Below, piece after piece: positions 7,434-15,506 of a stretch of DNA of 64,000 nucleotides. Below the pieces are notes generated by a model. The model searched no databases. It had not been told where the DNA came from and saw nothing but the letters and a program-made list of their open reading frames with translations. Position 1 is the first letter of the stretch, and each line of letters begins with the position of its first letter. The translations under genes were made by a program, and so were the position numbers. The DNA is from Micromonospora carbonacea (GTDB lineage Bacteria > Actinomycetota > Actinomycetes > Mycobacteriales > Micromonosporaceae): positions 4,880,501 to 4,944,500 of the forward strand of contig NZ_JACHMZ010000001.1 of the NCBI RefSeq assembly GCF_014205165.1, in the 5' to 3' direction.

Positions 7434-9206
7434 ATGACCGACAGCCTGCCGATCACCGACGACGGGTCCGCCGGCCCCGGCGAGGGGGTCGGCCGGGTGC
7501 TCGGCACCGCCGACGCCACCCCGCTGACGTTCTGGACGGCCGTGGCCCCGGGCAGCTACCTCCAGCTCGACGACGTGGTGGTGACCCGCCGCGAGATGCC
7601 CGACCGCGAGCCGGTCACCATCGCCGGGGTGGTGACCCAGGTGCGGGCGCGGCACGAGGGCGCCCAGTTCGACTCGGACGTGTTCGCCATCGCCGACGGC
7701 ACCCTGCCGGCGATGGTGCAGGAGGCCGCCGAGATCACCACCACCCGGGTCGACCCGGAGGTCTACGTCCCGCCGACGCCCGGCGCGGTGGTGCACCGCG
7801 CCGAGGGCGACGCGCGGGCCCGCGCGCTGCACTTCGACCGGATGGAGCGGCGCATCCCGATGGGCATGGGCCGCGACGGGGTGCCGGTCTACCTCAACGC
7901 CGACTTCCTCGACGGCACCCGGGGCGCGCACGTCTCCATCTCCGGCATCTCCGGGGTCGCCACCAAGACCAGCTTCGCCACGTTCCTGCTCTACTCGGTC
8001 TTCCGCTCCGGGGTGCTCGGCGGCGACGCGGTCAACGCCAAGGCGCTGATCTTCAACGTCAAGGGCGAGGACCTGCTGTTCCTCGACCACCCCAACACCC
8101 GCCTCGACGACGCCACCCGCGCCGGCTACGCCAGGCTCGGGCTCAGCGCCGGGGCGTTCCCCGACGTGCGGGTCTACGCCCCGCCCCGGGTCGGCGACTC
8201 CTCCGGCACGCCCGACGTGAGCAGCCGGCTGACCGGGGTGGACAGCTTCTACTGGACGCTGAGCGAGTTCTGCGCCGACCGCCTCCTGCCCTACGTCTTC
8301 GCCGACGCCGACGACGAGCGCCAGCAGTACACGATGGTCGTCCACTCGGTCGCCGCCCACCTGGCCCGCTACGCGCAGCCCGCCGACGGCGGGGTGAGCG
8401 TCGACGGGGTGCGCCTGGGTTCCTACACCGACCTGGTCGACCACATCGTCGAGCAGCTCAACGACGACGAGACCCGGGGCGACTGGGCCGGCAGCGCCGT
8501 CGGGCTGGGCACGGTCAACGCGTTCGCCCGGCGGCTCATCGGCAGCAAGAAGGACCTGGGGCGGCTGATCCGGGGCGACCTGGCCACCCGCCGCCCGCAC
8601 AGCATCAACACCAGCGAGTCGGCCCAGGTGACCGTGGTCGACCTGCACAACCTGCCCGACCGGGCGCAGCGGTTCGTGGTCGGCGTGACCCTCAAGAGCG
8701 AGTTCGAGCGCAAGGAGAAGGCGGGCACGGCCAAGCCGCTGCTCTTCGTCGTCCTCGACGAGCTCAACAAGTACGCCCCCCGCGAAGGCTCCTCCCCCAT
8801 CAAGGAGGTGCTGCTCGACATCGCCGAGCGGGGCCGCTCGCTCGGCGTGATCCTGGTCGGCGCGCAGCAGACCGCGAGCGAGGTGGAGCGCCGCATCGTC
8901 ACCAACTCGGCGATCCGGGTGGTCGGCCGGCTCGACCCGGCCGAGGCGTCCCGCCCGGAGTACGGCTTCCTCCCGCCGGCCCAGCGGCAGCGGGCGCTGC
9001 TGGCCAAGCCGGGCACGATGTTCGTCAACCAGCCCGACATCCCGGTCCCGCTCTGCCTGGAGTTCCCCTTCCCGGCGTGGGCCACCCGGGTCTCCGAGGC
9101 CGGCCGGGCACCCTCGGAGACACTACGGTCGATCACCGGGGCCGCCGACCCGTTCGCGGTGGTCGGCTCCGGCGGCGGCACGAGCGACGACGACATCCCG
9201 TTCTAG
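7434..9206 (+). CDS. herA: HerA-like DNA-translocating ATPase (HAS-barrel plus DUF87-type ATPase)
   Basis: Protein of 590 residues. An N-terminal beta-barrel (about 30-130, including PVTIAGVVTQVRA) is typical of HerA. A RecA/FtsK-like core contains the P-loop region GISGVATKTS (171-180), Walker B LLFVVLDELNKYAP (D442, E443) and an ILVGAQQTASEVERRI segment typical of HerA ATPases. The P-loop departs from GxxGxGK[ST]: the residue before Lys178 is Thr and one residue seems inserted, so nucleotide use is uncertain though K-T is kept. In archaea and some bacteria hexameric HerA drives NurA and works with Mre11-Rad50 to resect DNA ends. The three following genes match those partners, which strongly supports the call. 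ATG with GGGAG upstream. Confidence 0.85.
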   Translation: MTDSLPITDDGSAGPGEGVGRVLGTADATPLTFWTAVAPGSYLQLDDVVVTRREMPDREPVTIAGVVTQVRARHEGAQFDSDVFAIADGTLPAMVQEAAEITTTRVDPEVYVPPTPGAVVHRAEGDARARALHFDRMERRIPMGMGRDGVPVYLNADFLDGTRGAHVSISGISGVATKTSFATFLLYSVFRSGVLGGDAVNAKALIFNVKGEDLLFLDHPNTRLDDATRAGYARLGLSAGAFPDVRVYAPPRVGDSSGTPDVSSRLTGVDSFYWTLSEFCADRLLPYVFADADDERQQYTMVVHSVAAHLARYAQPADGGVSVDGVRLGSYTDLVDHIVEQLNDDETRGDWAGSAVGLGTVNAFARRLIGSKKDLGRLIRGDLATRRPHSINTSESAQVTVVDLHNLPDRAQRFVVGVTLKSEFERKEKAGTAKPLLFVVLDELNKYAPREGSSPIKEVLLDIAERGRSLGVILVGAQQTASEVERRIVTNSAIRVVGRLDPAEASRPEYGFLPPAQRQRALLAKPGTMFVNQPDIPVPLCLEFPFPAWATRVSEAGRAPSETLRSITGAADPFAVVGSGGGTSDDDIPF

Positions 9207-9218
9207 GGGGCACCGGTC

Positions 9219-10367
9219 ATGAAGATCCTGCACACCTCGGACTGGCACGTCGGCAAGGTGCTCAAGGGGCAGTCCCGGGCCGAGGAGCACAAGCAGGTCC
9301 TCGCCGGGGTGATCGAGGTCGCCCGCGCCGAGCGCCCCGACCTGGTGATCGTCGCCGGTGACCTCTACGACACGGCCGCGCCCACCCCGGAGGCGACCCG
9401 GCTGGTCACCCGGGCGCTGACCGCGCTGCGCCGCACCGGCGCGGACGTGGTGGCCATCGGCGGCAACCACGACAACGGCCAGGCCCTCGACGCGCTGCGG
9501 CCGTGGGCCGAGGCCGCCGGCATCACCCTGCGCGGCGGGGTGCGGGACAGCCCCGACGAGCACGTGATCGACGGCACGACGGCCGGCGGCGAACGCTGGC
9601 GGGTGGCCGCGCTGCCGTTCCTGTCCCAGCGCTACGCGGTGCGGGCCGTGGAGATGTACGAGCTGACCGCCGCCGAGGCCACCCAGACGTACGCCGACCA
9701 CCTGGGCCGGGTGCTCGGCCGGCTCACCGAGGGCTTCGCCGAGCCCGACCGGGTCCACCTGGTCACCGCCCACCTCACCGTGGTCGGGGCGGCCACCGGC
9801 GGCGGCGAGCGCGACGCGCACACCGTCCTGGGCTACGCGGTGCCGGCGACGGTGTTCCCGGGCACCGCGCACTACGTGGCGCTGGGGCACCTGCACCGGT
9901 CGCAGCGGGTGCCGGGGCCCTGCCCGATCCGCTACAGCGGCAGCCCGCTCGCCGTCGACTTCGGCGAACAGGAGAACGTCCCGTCGGTGACGGTCGTCGA
10001 GGTGACCGCGACCAGCGCGGCGCGCATCCGGGAGGTGCCGGTGCCGGCGGCGGTGCCGCTGCGCACGGTGCGGGGCACCCTGGCCCAGCTCGCCGAGATC
10101 GCCCCGCCGGAGGGCTGGCTGCGGGTGTTCGTCCGCGAGCAGCCCCGGGCCGGGCTGCGCGAGGAGGTGCAGGAGCTGCTGCCCCGGGCCCTGGAGATCC
10201 GGATCGACCCGGAGCTGGTGCCGGCCCCCGGCAGCGGCGCCCGCACCGCCCAGCGGGCCGGCCGTTCGCCCCGCGAGCTGTTCGCCGACTACCTCGACAG
10301 CCGGGGGCACGACGACGCCGACGTCCGGGAGCTGTTCGACGAGCTGTTCGAGGAGGTGGACCGCTGA
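9219..10367 (+). CDS. sbcD: Mre11/SbcD-like DNA exonuclease subunit
   Basis: Metal-dependent nuclease of 382 residues. The phosphodiesterase motifs are intact: DWH (D8, H10), GDLYD (D48), GGNHD (N83, H84, D85), then VTAHLTV and ALGHLHRSQ. The C-terminal part has the SbcD-type capping region and a helical tail (ELFDELFEEVDR) likely to bind the Rad50/SbcC coiled-coil base. It would process double-strand ends and hairpins with the ATPase encoded next. It begins 12 bp after the HerA-like gene, and its TGA overlaps the next ATG as TGATG, indicating one transcript and coupled translation. Confidence 0.95.
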   Translation: MKILHTSDWHVGKVLKGQSRAEEHKQVLAGVIEVARAERPDLVIVAGDLYDTAAPTPEATRLVTRALTALRRTGADVVAIGGNHDNGQALDALRPWAEAAGITLRGGVRDSPDEHVIDGTTAGGERWRVAALPFLSQRYAVRAVEMYELTAAEATQTYADHLGRVLGRLTEGFAEPDRVHLVTAHLTVVGAATGGGERDAHTVLGYAVPATVFPGTAHYVALGHLHRSQRVPGPCPIRYSGSPLAVDFGEQENVPSVTVVEVTATSAARIREVPVPAAVPLRTVRGTLAQLAEIAPPEGWLRVFVREQPRAGLREEVQELLPRALEIRIDPELVPAPGSGARTAQRAGRSPRELFADYLDSRGHDDADVRELFDELFEEVDR

Positions 10368-12841
10368 TGCGCCCGATGCGGCTGGACATGGCGGGCTTCA
10401 CCGTCTTCCGCGACGAGACCACCGTCGACTTCACCGACGCCGACTTCTTCGCCCTCGTCGGCCCGACCGGCTCCGGCAAGTCCACGGTGCTGGACGCCAT
10501 CTGCTTCGCCCTCTACGGCACGGTGCCCCGCTGGGGCGGGACGCGGGGGCTGGGCAACGCGCTCGCCCCGTCCGCCACCGAGGCGCGGGTGCGGCTGGTC
10601 TTCGAGTCCGCCGGGGACCGCTACGTGGCGACCCGGGTGGTGCGCCGCGACGGCCGGGGCAACGTGAAGACCGCCAACGCCGGGCTGCAGCTCATGCCGG
10701 CCGGGTTCGACGTGACCAAACTGGACACCGGGCTCAGCCCGGAGGATCTGGGCGAGGTGGTCGCCGGCACCCCGGCCGAGATGGACCGGGCGGTGCTGGA
10801 GGCGGTGGGGCTGCCGTACGAGCAGTTCACCAGCTGCGTGGTGCTGCCGCAGGGGCAGTTCGCCGACTTCCTGCACGCCAGGCCGGCGACCCGGCAGCAG
10901 ATCCTGGTGAACCTGCTCGGCCTCGGCGTCTACGAGGAGGTGCAGCGGCGGGCCACCGAACGGGCCGGGCAGGCCGAAGCCAAGCTGGAGGCGGTCGACC
11001 GGATCCTCGGCGGGCTCGCCGACGTCGACGACGCGGCGCTGGCCGGGGCGCAGGAGCAGGTCGGGCGGGCACACGGGCTGGCCGGGGCGGTCGCGGCGGC
11101 CGTACCGGAGCGGGACCTGGCCCGGGCGGCGGCGCGGGACGCGCACGCGGCCCTGGCGGCCCTCGACGCCGAGCTGGCCGTGCTCGACGGGGTGCGCGCG
11201 CCCGGCGGGGTGGCCGAGGTGGCGCGGGCGGTGGCCGACGCGCGGGCCGGCGTCGGCGAGGCCGCGGGCGCGGTGGCGCTGGCCGAGGAGCGCGAGGAGA
11301 AACTGCGCGGCGAGCTGGCCGGCGCGGGCGACGAGAGCGCGCTGCGGCTGCTGCTGAAGGCGCACGCCGACCGGGACCGGCTCGCCGGGCAGGCCGGGTC
11401 GGTGGCCACGGCGGTGACGGCCGCGCAGGCCGAGCACGACGCGGCGGTCGCCGCGCTGGAGGCGGGGCGGGCGGCGGCGCAGCGGGCCGAGGCGGAGCTG
11501 GAGGCGGCGTTCCGCGCGCACGAGGAGGCCAAGGCCACCGATCAGGCGGTGGCGCTGCGGGCGCACCTGGTCGACGGGGCGGCCTGCCCCGTCTGCGAGC
11601 AGGTGGTGGCCCGGGTGCCGGCGGTGCCGGCGGGTTCGGCGGTGGCGCGGGCCACCGCCGCCGGGAAGGCGGCGCGGGCGGCCGTGCAGGCGGCCCAGCG
11701 GGTGGTGCAGGAGCGCGACGCGGCGGCCCGCGACGTGGAGCGGGTGCTGCTGCGGGCCCGCGCCGAGCACGACCAGTTGCGGGGCCGGCTGGCCGAGCTG
11801 GACGACCAGCTCGCCGGTGCCGCCACCCCGGCGGCGCTGCGGCACGACCTGGCCGAGCACGCCCGGCTGCGCAGGGCCCTCGACGACGCGGCGGGCGCGG
11901 TGCGGGCGGGGCGCGACGCCGCCCGGCGGGCCCGGGGGGCCCTCGACGCGGCCGAGGAGCGGCTGCGCGGCGCGTGGCGGGACTTCGACGCGACCCGCGA
12001 CGGGCTGGCCCGGTTCGGCCCGCCGGCCGCCGACCGGGACGACGTCGCCGCGGCCTGGGCGGCGCTGACCGCGTGGGCGGGCGGGGAGGCGGCGCGGCGG
12101 CGCGCGGACCGGGCGGGGCTGGCCGGGGCGGTCGCCGACGCGGAGGCCGCCGTGACGGCCGTGCAGGAGCGCATCGCGGAGATCTTCGCCGCCGCCGGGC
12201 TCGCCGTCGACGACGACCCGGTCCGGGCGGCGACCGTCGCCGTGGAGCGCGCCGAGGCCGCCCACCGGCGGCTGGTGGAGCGCCGGGAGCAGGCCGCCGA
12301 GCTGGCGGAGCAGCGGGCCGGGCACGAGCGGCAGGCCCGGGTGGCGCGGGCGCTGGCCGGGCACCTGCGGGCCAACAACTTCGAGCGCTGGCTGCTGGCC
12401 GAGGCGCTGGACCTGCTGGTCGACGGCGCGTCGGGGATCCTGCGCGAGCTGTCGGGCGGGCAGTACGACCTGGTCCACGACAAGGGCGAGTTCTTCGTCG
12501 TCGACCACCACGACGCCGGGCTGCGGCGCGGGGTGCGCACGCTCAGCGGCGGGGAGACGTTCCAGGCGTCGCTGGCGTTGGCGTTGGCGCTGTCGGAGCA
12601 GCTCGCCGGGTTGTCCACCACGGCGGCGAGCCTGGAGTCGATCGTGCTGGACGAGGGGTTCGGCACCCTCGACGCGGCGACCCTGGACACGGTGGCGGCC
12701 ACCCTGGAGAGCCTGGCCGCCCGGGGCGACCGGATGGTCGGCGTGGTCACCCACGTGCCGGCGCTGGCCGAGCGCATCCCGGTCCGGTTCGAGGTCCGCA
12801 AGGACGCCCGCACCGCCCGGGTGGAACGGACCGGCCTGTGA
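10367..12841 (+). CDS. sbcC: Rad50/SbcC-like SMC-family ATPase
   Basis: Protein of 824 residues with a split ABC ATPase. Walker A GPTGSGKST is at 32-40, a Q-loop follows in SCVVLPQGQFADFL, and the C-terminus has the signature TLSGGETFQASLALAL (from about 725) and Walker B SIVLDEGFGTLD. The middle is an Ala/Glu/Arg-rich antiparallel coiled coil with the zinc hook CPVC at 407-410. It clamps DNA ends and drives the nuclease encoded upstream. It is somewhat shorter than E. coli SbcC, so the coiled coil is short, as is common in actinobacteria. The start ATG overlaps the sbcD stop; a longer upstream frame in the same phase is antisense noise across sbcD. Confidence 0.95.
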   Translation: MRPMRLDMAGFTVFRDETTVDFTDADFFALVGPTGSGKSTVLDAICFALYGTVPRWGGTRGLGNALAPSATEARVRLVFESAGDRYVATRVVRRDGRGNVKTANAGLQLMPAGFDVTKLDTGLSPEDLGEVVAGTPAEMDRAVLEAVGLPYEQFTSCVVLPQGQFADFLHARPATRQQILVNLLGLGVYEEVQRRATERAGQAEAKLEAVDRILGGLADVDDAALAGAQEQVGRAHGLAGAVAAAVPERDLARAAARDAHAALAALDAELAVLDGVRAPGGVAEVARAVADARAGVGEAAGAVALAEEREEKLRGELAGAGDESALRLLLKAHADRDRLAGQAGSVATAVTAAQAEHDAAVAALEAGRAAAQRAEAELEAAFRAHEEAKATDQAVALRAHLVDGAACPVCEQVVARVPAVPAGSAVARATAAGKAARAAVQAAQRVVQERDAAARDVERVLLRARAEHDQLRGRLAELDDQLAGAATPAALRHDLAEHARLRRALDDAAGAVRAGRDAARRARGALDAAEERLRGAWRDFDATRDGLARFGPPAADRDDVAAAWAALTAWAGGEAARRRADRAGLAGAVADAEAAVTAVQERIAEIFAAAGLAVDDDPVRAATVAVERAEAAHRRLVERREQAAELAEQRAGHERQARVARALAGHLRANNFERWLLAEALDLLVDGASGILRELSGGQYDLVHDKGEFFVVDHHDAGLRRGVRTLSGGETFQASLALALALSEQLAGLSTTAASLESIVLDEGFGTLDAATLDTVAATLESLAARGDRMVGVVTHVPALAERIPVRFEVRKDARTARVERTGL

Positions 12842-13866
12842 CGGGCCCGGGCGGGGGCGGCCCGGCCGGCTGGGGGCCGGGCGGGGGCGGCCCGGTGGGC
12901 GAGGCTCCGGAGCTGTTCGTCGACGCCTGGGACCCGGGCTACGGCGCGTCCTTCGAGGCGGTGCCGGGCGGGCCGGCCACGCCGAGCCGCCAGCAGGTCG
13001 ACGCCGAGGTGGAGCTGCCGGCGGTGGACTGGCGGGCCATCGACGTCCGGGCCGGCGTCCGGGCCCCGGACGTGGTGCTGCTGGTCGACGGCGTGCGCCG
13101 GATCGACGCGAGCGTGTGGACGGCCGAGGCCGACGGGGCGTCGTTCCCGGGCGTGGCCGCCTCGTACGCCGCCGGGGTGGTCCGCTGCGACCTGGAGCGG
13201 GGCGCGGCGCGGCTCGCCGGCGCCCAGGTGCGGCGGGGGCTGTTCACGGCCAGCCCGTCGGCCCGGGAGGTGCGCGCCGGCACGGTGCGCTACCCGGTGC
13301 ACCGGGTCGGCGGCACCGGCGAGCTCAACAAGCTCCAGGCGGCCGTGCAGGGGCCGCTGACCGCGCTGGAGGTGGAGGTCTCCGGTGCGGCCCGGGTCGA
13401 CGGGGACCTGCTGGTCGTCGACGGCCCGCTGCGCAGCCGCCGGCAGCTGCCCCGCACCCTGGGTTACGTCAAGACCCAGCACAGCCAATACCTCGATGCC
13501 CGGCTGACGGCCGTGGTGACCGGGCTGCGTCCCGGCCAGCGGTCCCCGGTGTTCCGGCTCGTCACCGCCTGGGGCGGCTACTCCTGGTATCTGCGGCTGC
13601 CCGTCTCCGGCGGCGCGCCCTGGGCCGGCATCGTGCGGGTGGAGTGCTCGGCCGAGCTGGCCGAGGCCGAGGCGTTCGCGCTGGCCGACCTGTCGCTGGT
13701 CACGCTGCCCCGGTTCGCGTCCACCCCGTACAAGGACCCGCGCGCCCCGCAGAACCTCGTCCCGATTGCCGGCCTGGAGCGCCGCCTGCGGGCGCTGCTC
13801 GGCGACGCCCGCCTGCTGCACCGGGCGCTGACCGCCGCGGCCCGGGGCCGCGGCCCCCGCGTCTGA
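12838..13866 (+). CDS. nurA: NurA-like nuclease domain protein
   Basis: Protein of 342 residues starting at a GTG that overlaps the sbcC stop (GTGA). After a Gly-rich leader it shows a NurA-like order of motifs: a strand ending in Asp-Gly (VVLLVDGVRRID, D84), a second Asp-Gly strand (LLVVDGPL, D195), then GYVKTQHSQYLD, a WYLRL strand and IVRVEC. It ends in a helical tail (RFASTPYKDPRAPQNLVPIAGLERRL). The two acidic strands would form the RNase H-like metal site of the 5'-3' nuclease partner of HerA. Sequence similarity to characterised NurA is low and the assignment rests on motifs plus position after HerA-Mre11-Rad50. Confidence 0.65.
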   Translation: MTGPGGGGPAGWGPGGGGPVGEAPELFVDAWDPGYGASFEAVPGGPATPSRQQVDAEVELPAVDWRAIDVRAGVRAPDVVLLVDGVRRIDASVWTAEADGASFPGVAASYAAGVVRCDLERGAARLAGAQVRRGLFTASPSAREVRAGTVRYPVHRVGGTGELNKLQAAVQGPLTALEVEVSGAARVDGDLLVVDGPLRSRRQLPRTLGYVKTQHSQYLDARLTAVVTGLRPGQRSPVFRLVTAWGGYSWYLRLPVSGGAPWAGIVRVECSAELAEAEAFALADLSLVTLPRFASTPYKDPRAPQNLVPIAGLERRLRALLGDARLLHRALTAAARGRGPRV

Positions 13867-14723
13867 TGGGCCGCCGCCGGGGCGCCGACCGGGTGACCGC
13901 GCGGGTCGACACCGGCGAGGCCGAGCTGGTCCCGGACCCCGACCGGCCGCGCTCGTTCACCCTGCTGCTCGACGGCGCGCCGCAGTCGCACGTGGACCTC
14001 GCCGACCCCACCCACCTGGAGTTCGAGTACGTCCGGCGGCTCGCCGCCGCCCTCGACCTGATCGCACCGGCGGGCGCGCCGCTGCGGGTGCTGCACCTCG
14101 GCGGCGGGGCCCTGACCCTGCCCCGCTACGTGCGGGCCACCCGCCCCGGCTCCACCCAGCGGGTGTGCGAGGTGGACGCCGCCCTGGTCGACCTGGTCCG
14201 CCGGGAGCTGCCCTGGCCGGCCGACCCCCGGCTGCGGGTGCGGGTCGCCGACGCGCGGGCCGCCCTGGAGTCCACCCGCGACGCCGGCTACGACGTGGTG
14301 GTCGCCGACGTCTTCGCGGGCGCCCGCACCCCGGCGCACCTGACCAGCGTGGAATACCTGGCCGAGGTGGCCCGGGTGCTGGCCCCCGGCGGCTGGTACC
14401 TGGCGAACGTCGCCGACGGGCCGCCGCTGCGGCACGCCCGCGCGCAGGTCGCCACGGTCCGCGCGGTGCTGCCCCGGGCCTGCCTGGTCGGCGACGCGGC
14501 GGTGCTGCGCGGCCGGCGCTACGGCAACCTGGTGCTGGTCGCCGGCCGGGTGGAGCCGCCGGTGCCGGAGCTGACCCGGCGGGCGGCCGGGGACTGGTTC
14601 CCGGGCCGGGTGCTGGCCGGCGACGAGTTGGACCGGTTCGCCGGCGGGGCCGCCGTGGTGCGCGACGCCGACGCCACCGACTCCACTCCGCCGCCGCCGG
14701 GAATTTTTTCGGTGCGCCGTTGA
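13866..14723 (+). CDS. Spermidine-synthase-fold SAM-dependent methyltransferase-like protein
   Basis: Rossmann-fold protein of 285 residues resembling the C-terminal domain of spermidine synthase. Visible marks are the SAM-binding strand RVLHLGGGALTLPRY, the acidic strand VCEVDAALVDLVRRE, RVRVADARAAL, and YDVVVADVFAGARTPAHLTS, where polyamine synthases place the catalytic Asp. No polyamine enzyme is encoded nearby, so true spermidine synthesis is doubtful; many such orphan homologues have no known substrate. It starts at an ATG overlapping the stop of the NurA-like gene (TGATG), so it belongs to the same operon, although a role in end resection is unproven. A hairpin (ACCGGGC/GCCCGGT, around 14750-14769) follows. 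Confidence 0.8.
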   Translation: MGRRRGADRVTARVDTGEAELVPDPDRPRSFTLLLDGAPQSHVDLADPTHLEFEYVRRLAAALDLIAPAGAPLRVLHLGGGALTLPRYVRATRPGSTQRVCEVDAALVDLVRRELPWPADPRLRVRVADARAALESTRDAGYDVVVADVFAGARTPAHLTSVEYLAEVARVLAPGGWYLANVADGPPLRHARAQVATVRAVLPRACLVGDAAVLRGRRYGNLVLVAGRVEPPVPELTRRAAGDWFPGRVLAGDELDRFAGGAAVVRDADATDSTPPPPGIFSVRR

Positions 14724-14896
14724 TCCGCTGGCCCGTCCGGTGCGTATCACCGGGCGGCCATGCCCGGTGGGGGTCGGGCTGATGTCATCGGACACCCGGA
14801 GGTCTGCATGCATGCGGTGGCGGCCGGCTGGCACGGCGACGCGGTGAGGGTGGACTGGATGTCCGCCCGCGCCCAGCCGCAGTCCCGCGCGTCGAG

Positions 14897-14939
14897 GTCG
14901 ACCCGAGGGGTCGACGTACGCCCGGCCGATGGCCAGAAT
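14897..14939 (+). promoter_or_regulatory. Promoter region of the ECF sigma gene with a perfect inverted repeat
   Basis: GTCGACCC (14897-14904) and GGGTCGAC (14908-14915) form an 8-bp inverted repeat in the expected -35 zone. CAGAAT (14934-14939) lies six bases before a GTG, consistent with a leaderless transcript. The repeat could be an operator. Confidence 0.45.
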
Positions 14940-14945
14940 GGCCCG

Positions 14946-15506
14946 GTGTCTCCGCGATCGGCACCCGGGCGGCACCAGGCGGTGTCCACTGAGACCAGCC
15001 ACTCGGACCAGTTGATCCGGCTGCTCTACGCGGAGCACGCCGGGCCGCTGCTGGCGTTCGTGATGCGGCTCACCGGCGGGGACCGGCAGCGCGCCGAGGA
15101 CATCGTGCAGGAGACGCTGCTGCGGGCCTGGCGCAACGCCCACCGCCTCGGCGCGCAGGGGCAGGGCTCGCTGCGGCCCTGGCTGGTGACGGTGGCCCGG
15201 CGGATCGCCATCGACGAGCACCGCAGCGAACAGGCCCGCCCGGCGGAGACGTACGACCGGGACCTGACGGCCTTCGCCGAGTCGGACAGCACCGACCGGG
15301 TGCTGCGCACCATGACGGTGGCCGACGCGCTGCGTACGCTGAGTCAGTCGCACCGGGAGATCCTGGTGGCGACCTACTTCCGGGGCCGGACGGTGCCGGA
15401 GGCGGCCGAGGAGCTGGGCCTGCCGCTCGGCACCGCCAAGTCACGGGTCTACTACGCCCTGCGCGCGCTGCGCACGGCCCTGCAGGAGAGGGGGGTGACG
15501 GAATGA
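14946..15506 (+). CDS. ECF-family RNA polymerase sigma factor (SigL-like)
   Basis: Alternative sigma factor of 186 residues. Region 2 spans IRLLYAEHAGPLLAFVMRL to DIVQETLLRAWRNA; region 4 includes LSQSHREILVATYFRG and the helix-turn-helix EAAEELGLPLGTAKSRVYYAL. No SnoaL-like or other extra domain is present. The GTG at 14946 is chosen because CAGAAT sits six bases upstream, consistent with leaderless initiation; a GTG 12 codons later is a possible alternative. Its last four bases overlap the anti-sigma gene (ATGA), so the pair is made in stoichiometric amounts, like M. tuberculosis sigL-rslA. The likely target is its own promoter and the lipoprotein gene just downstream. Confidence 0.9.
   Translation: MSPRSAPGRHQAVSTETSHSDQLIRLLYAEHAGPLLAFVMRLTGGDRQRAEDIVQETLLRAWRNAHRLGAQGQGSLRPWLVTVARRIAIDEHRSEQARPAETYDRDLTAFAESDSTDRVLRTMTVADALRTLSQSHREILVATYFRGRTVPEAAEELGLPLGTAKSRVYYALRALRTALQERGVTE

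Noticed and set aside
5526..8648. A 1040-codon open frame running from the M4 protease through the opposite strand of the HerA-like gene
   Set aside because: Only the last 514 codons have a signal peptide, propeptide and catalytic domain; the rest is Val/Gly/Arg-rich antisense sequence caused by high GC.
7434..13866. A HerA-type antiphage island
   Set aside because: No mobile-element boundary, recombinase or other defence gene surrounds it; partners are SbcCD- and NurA-like, which fits repair.
13866..14723. True spermidine synthase
   Set aside because: No other polyamine gene is present and the protein is an orphan homologue; only the fold is claimed.
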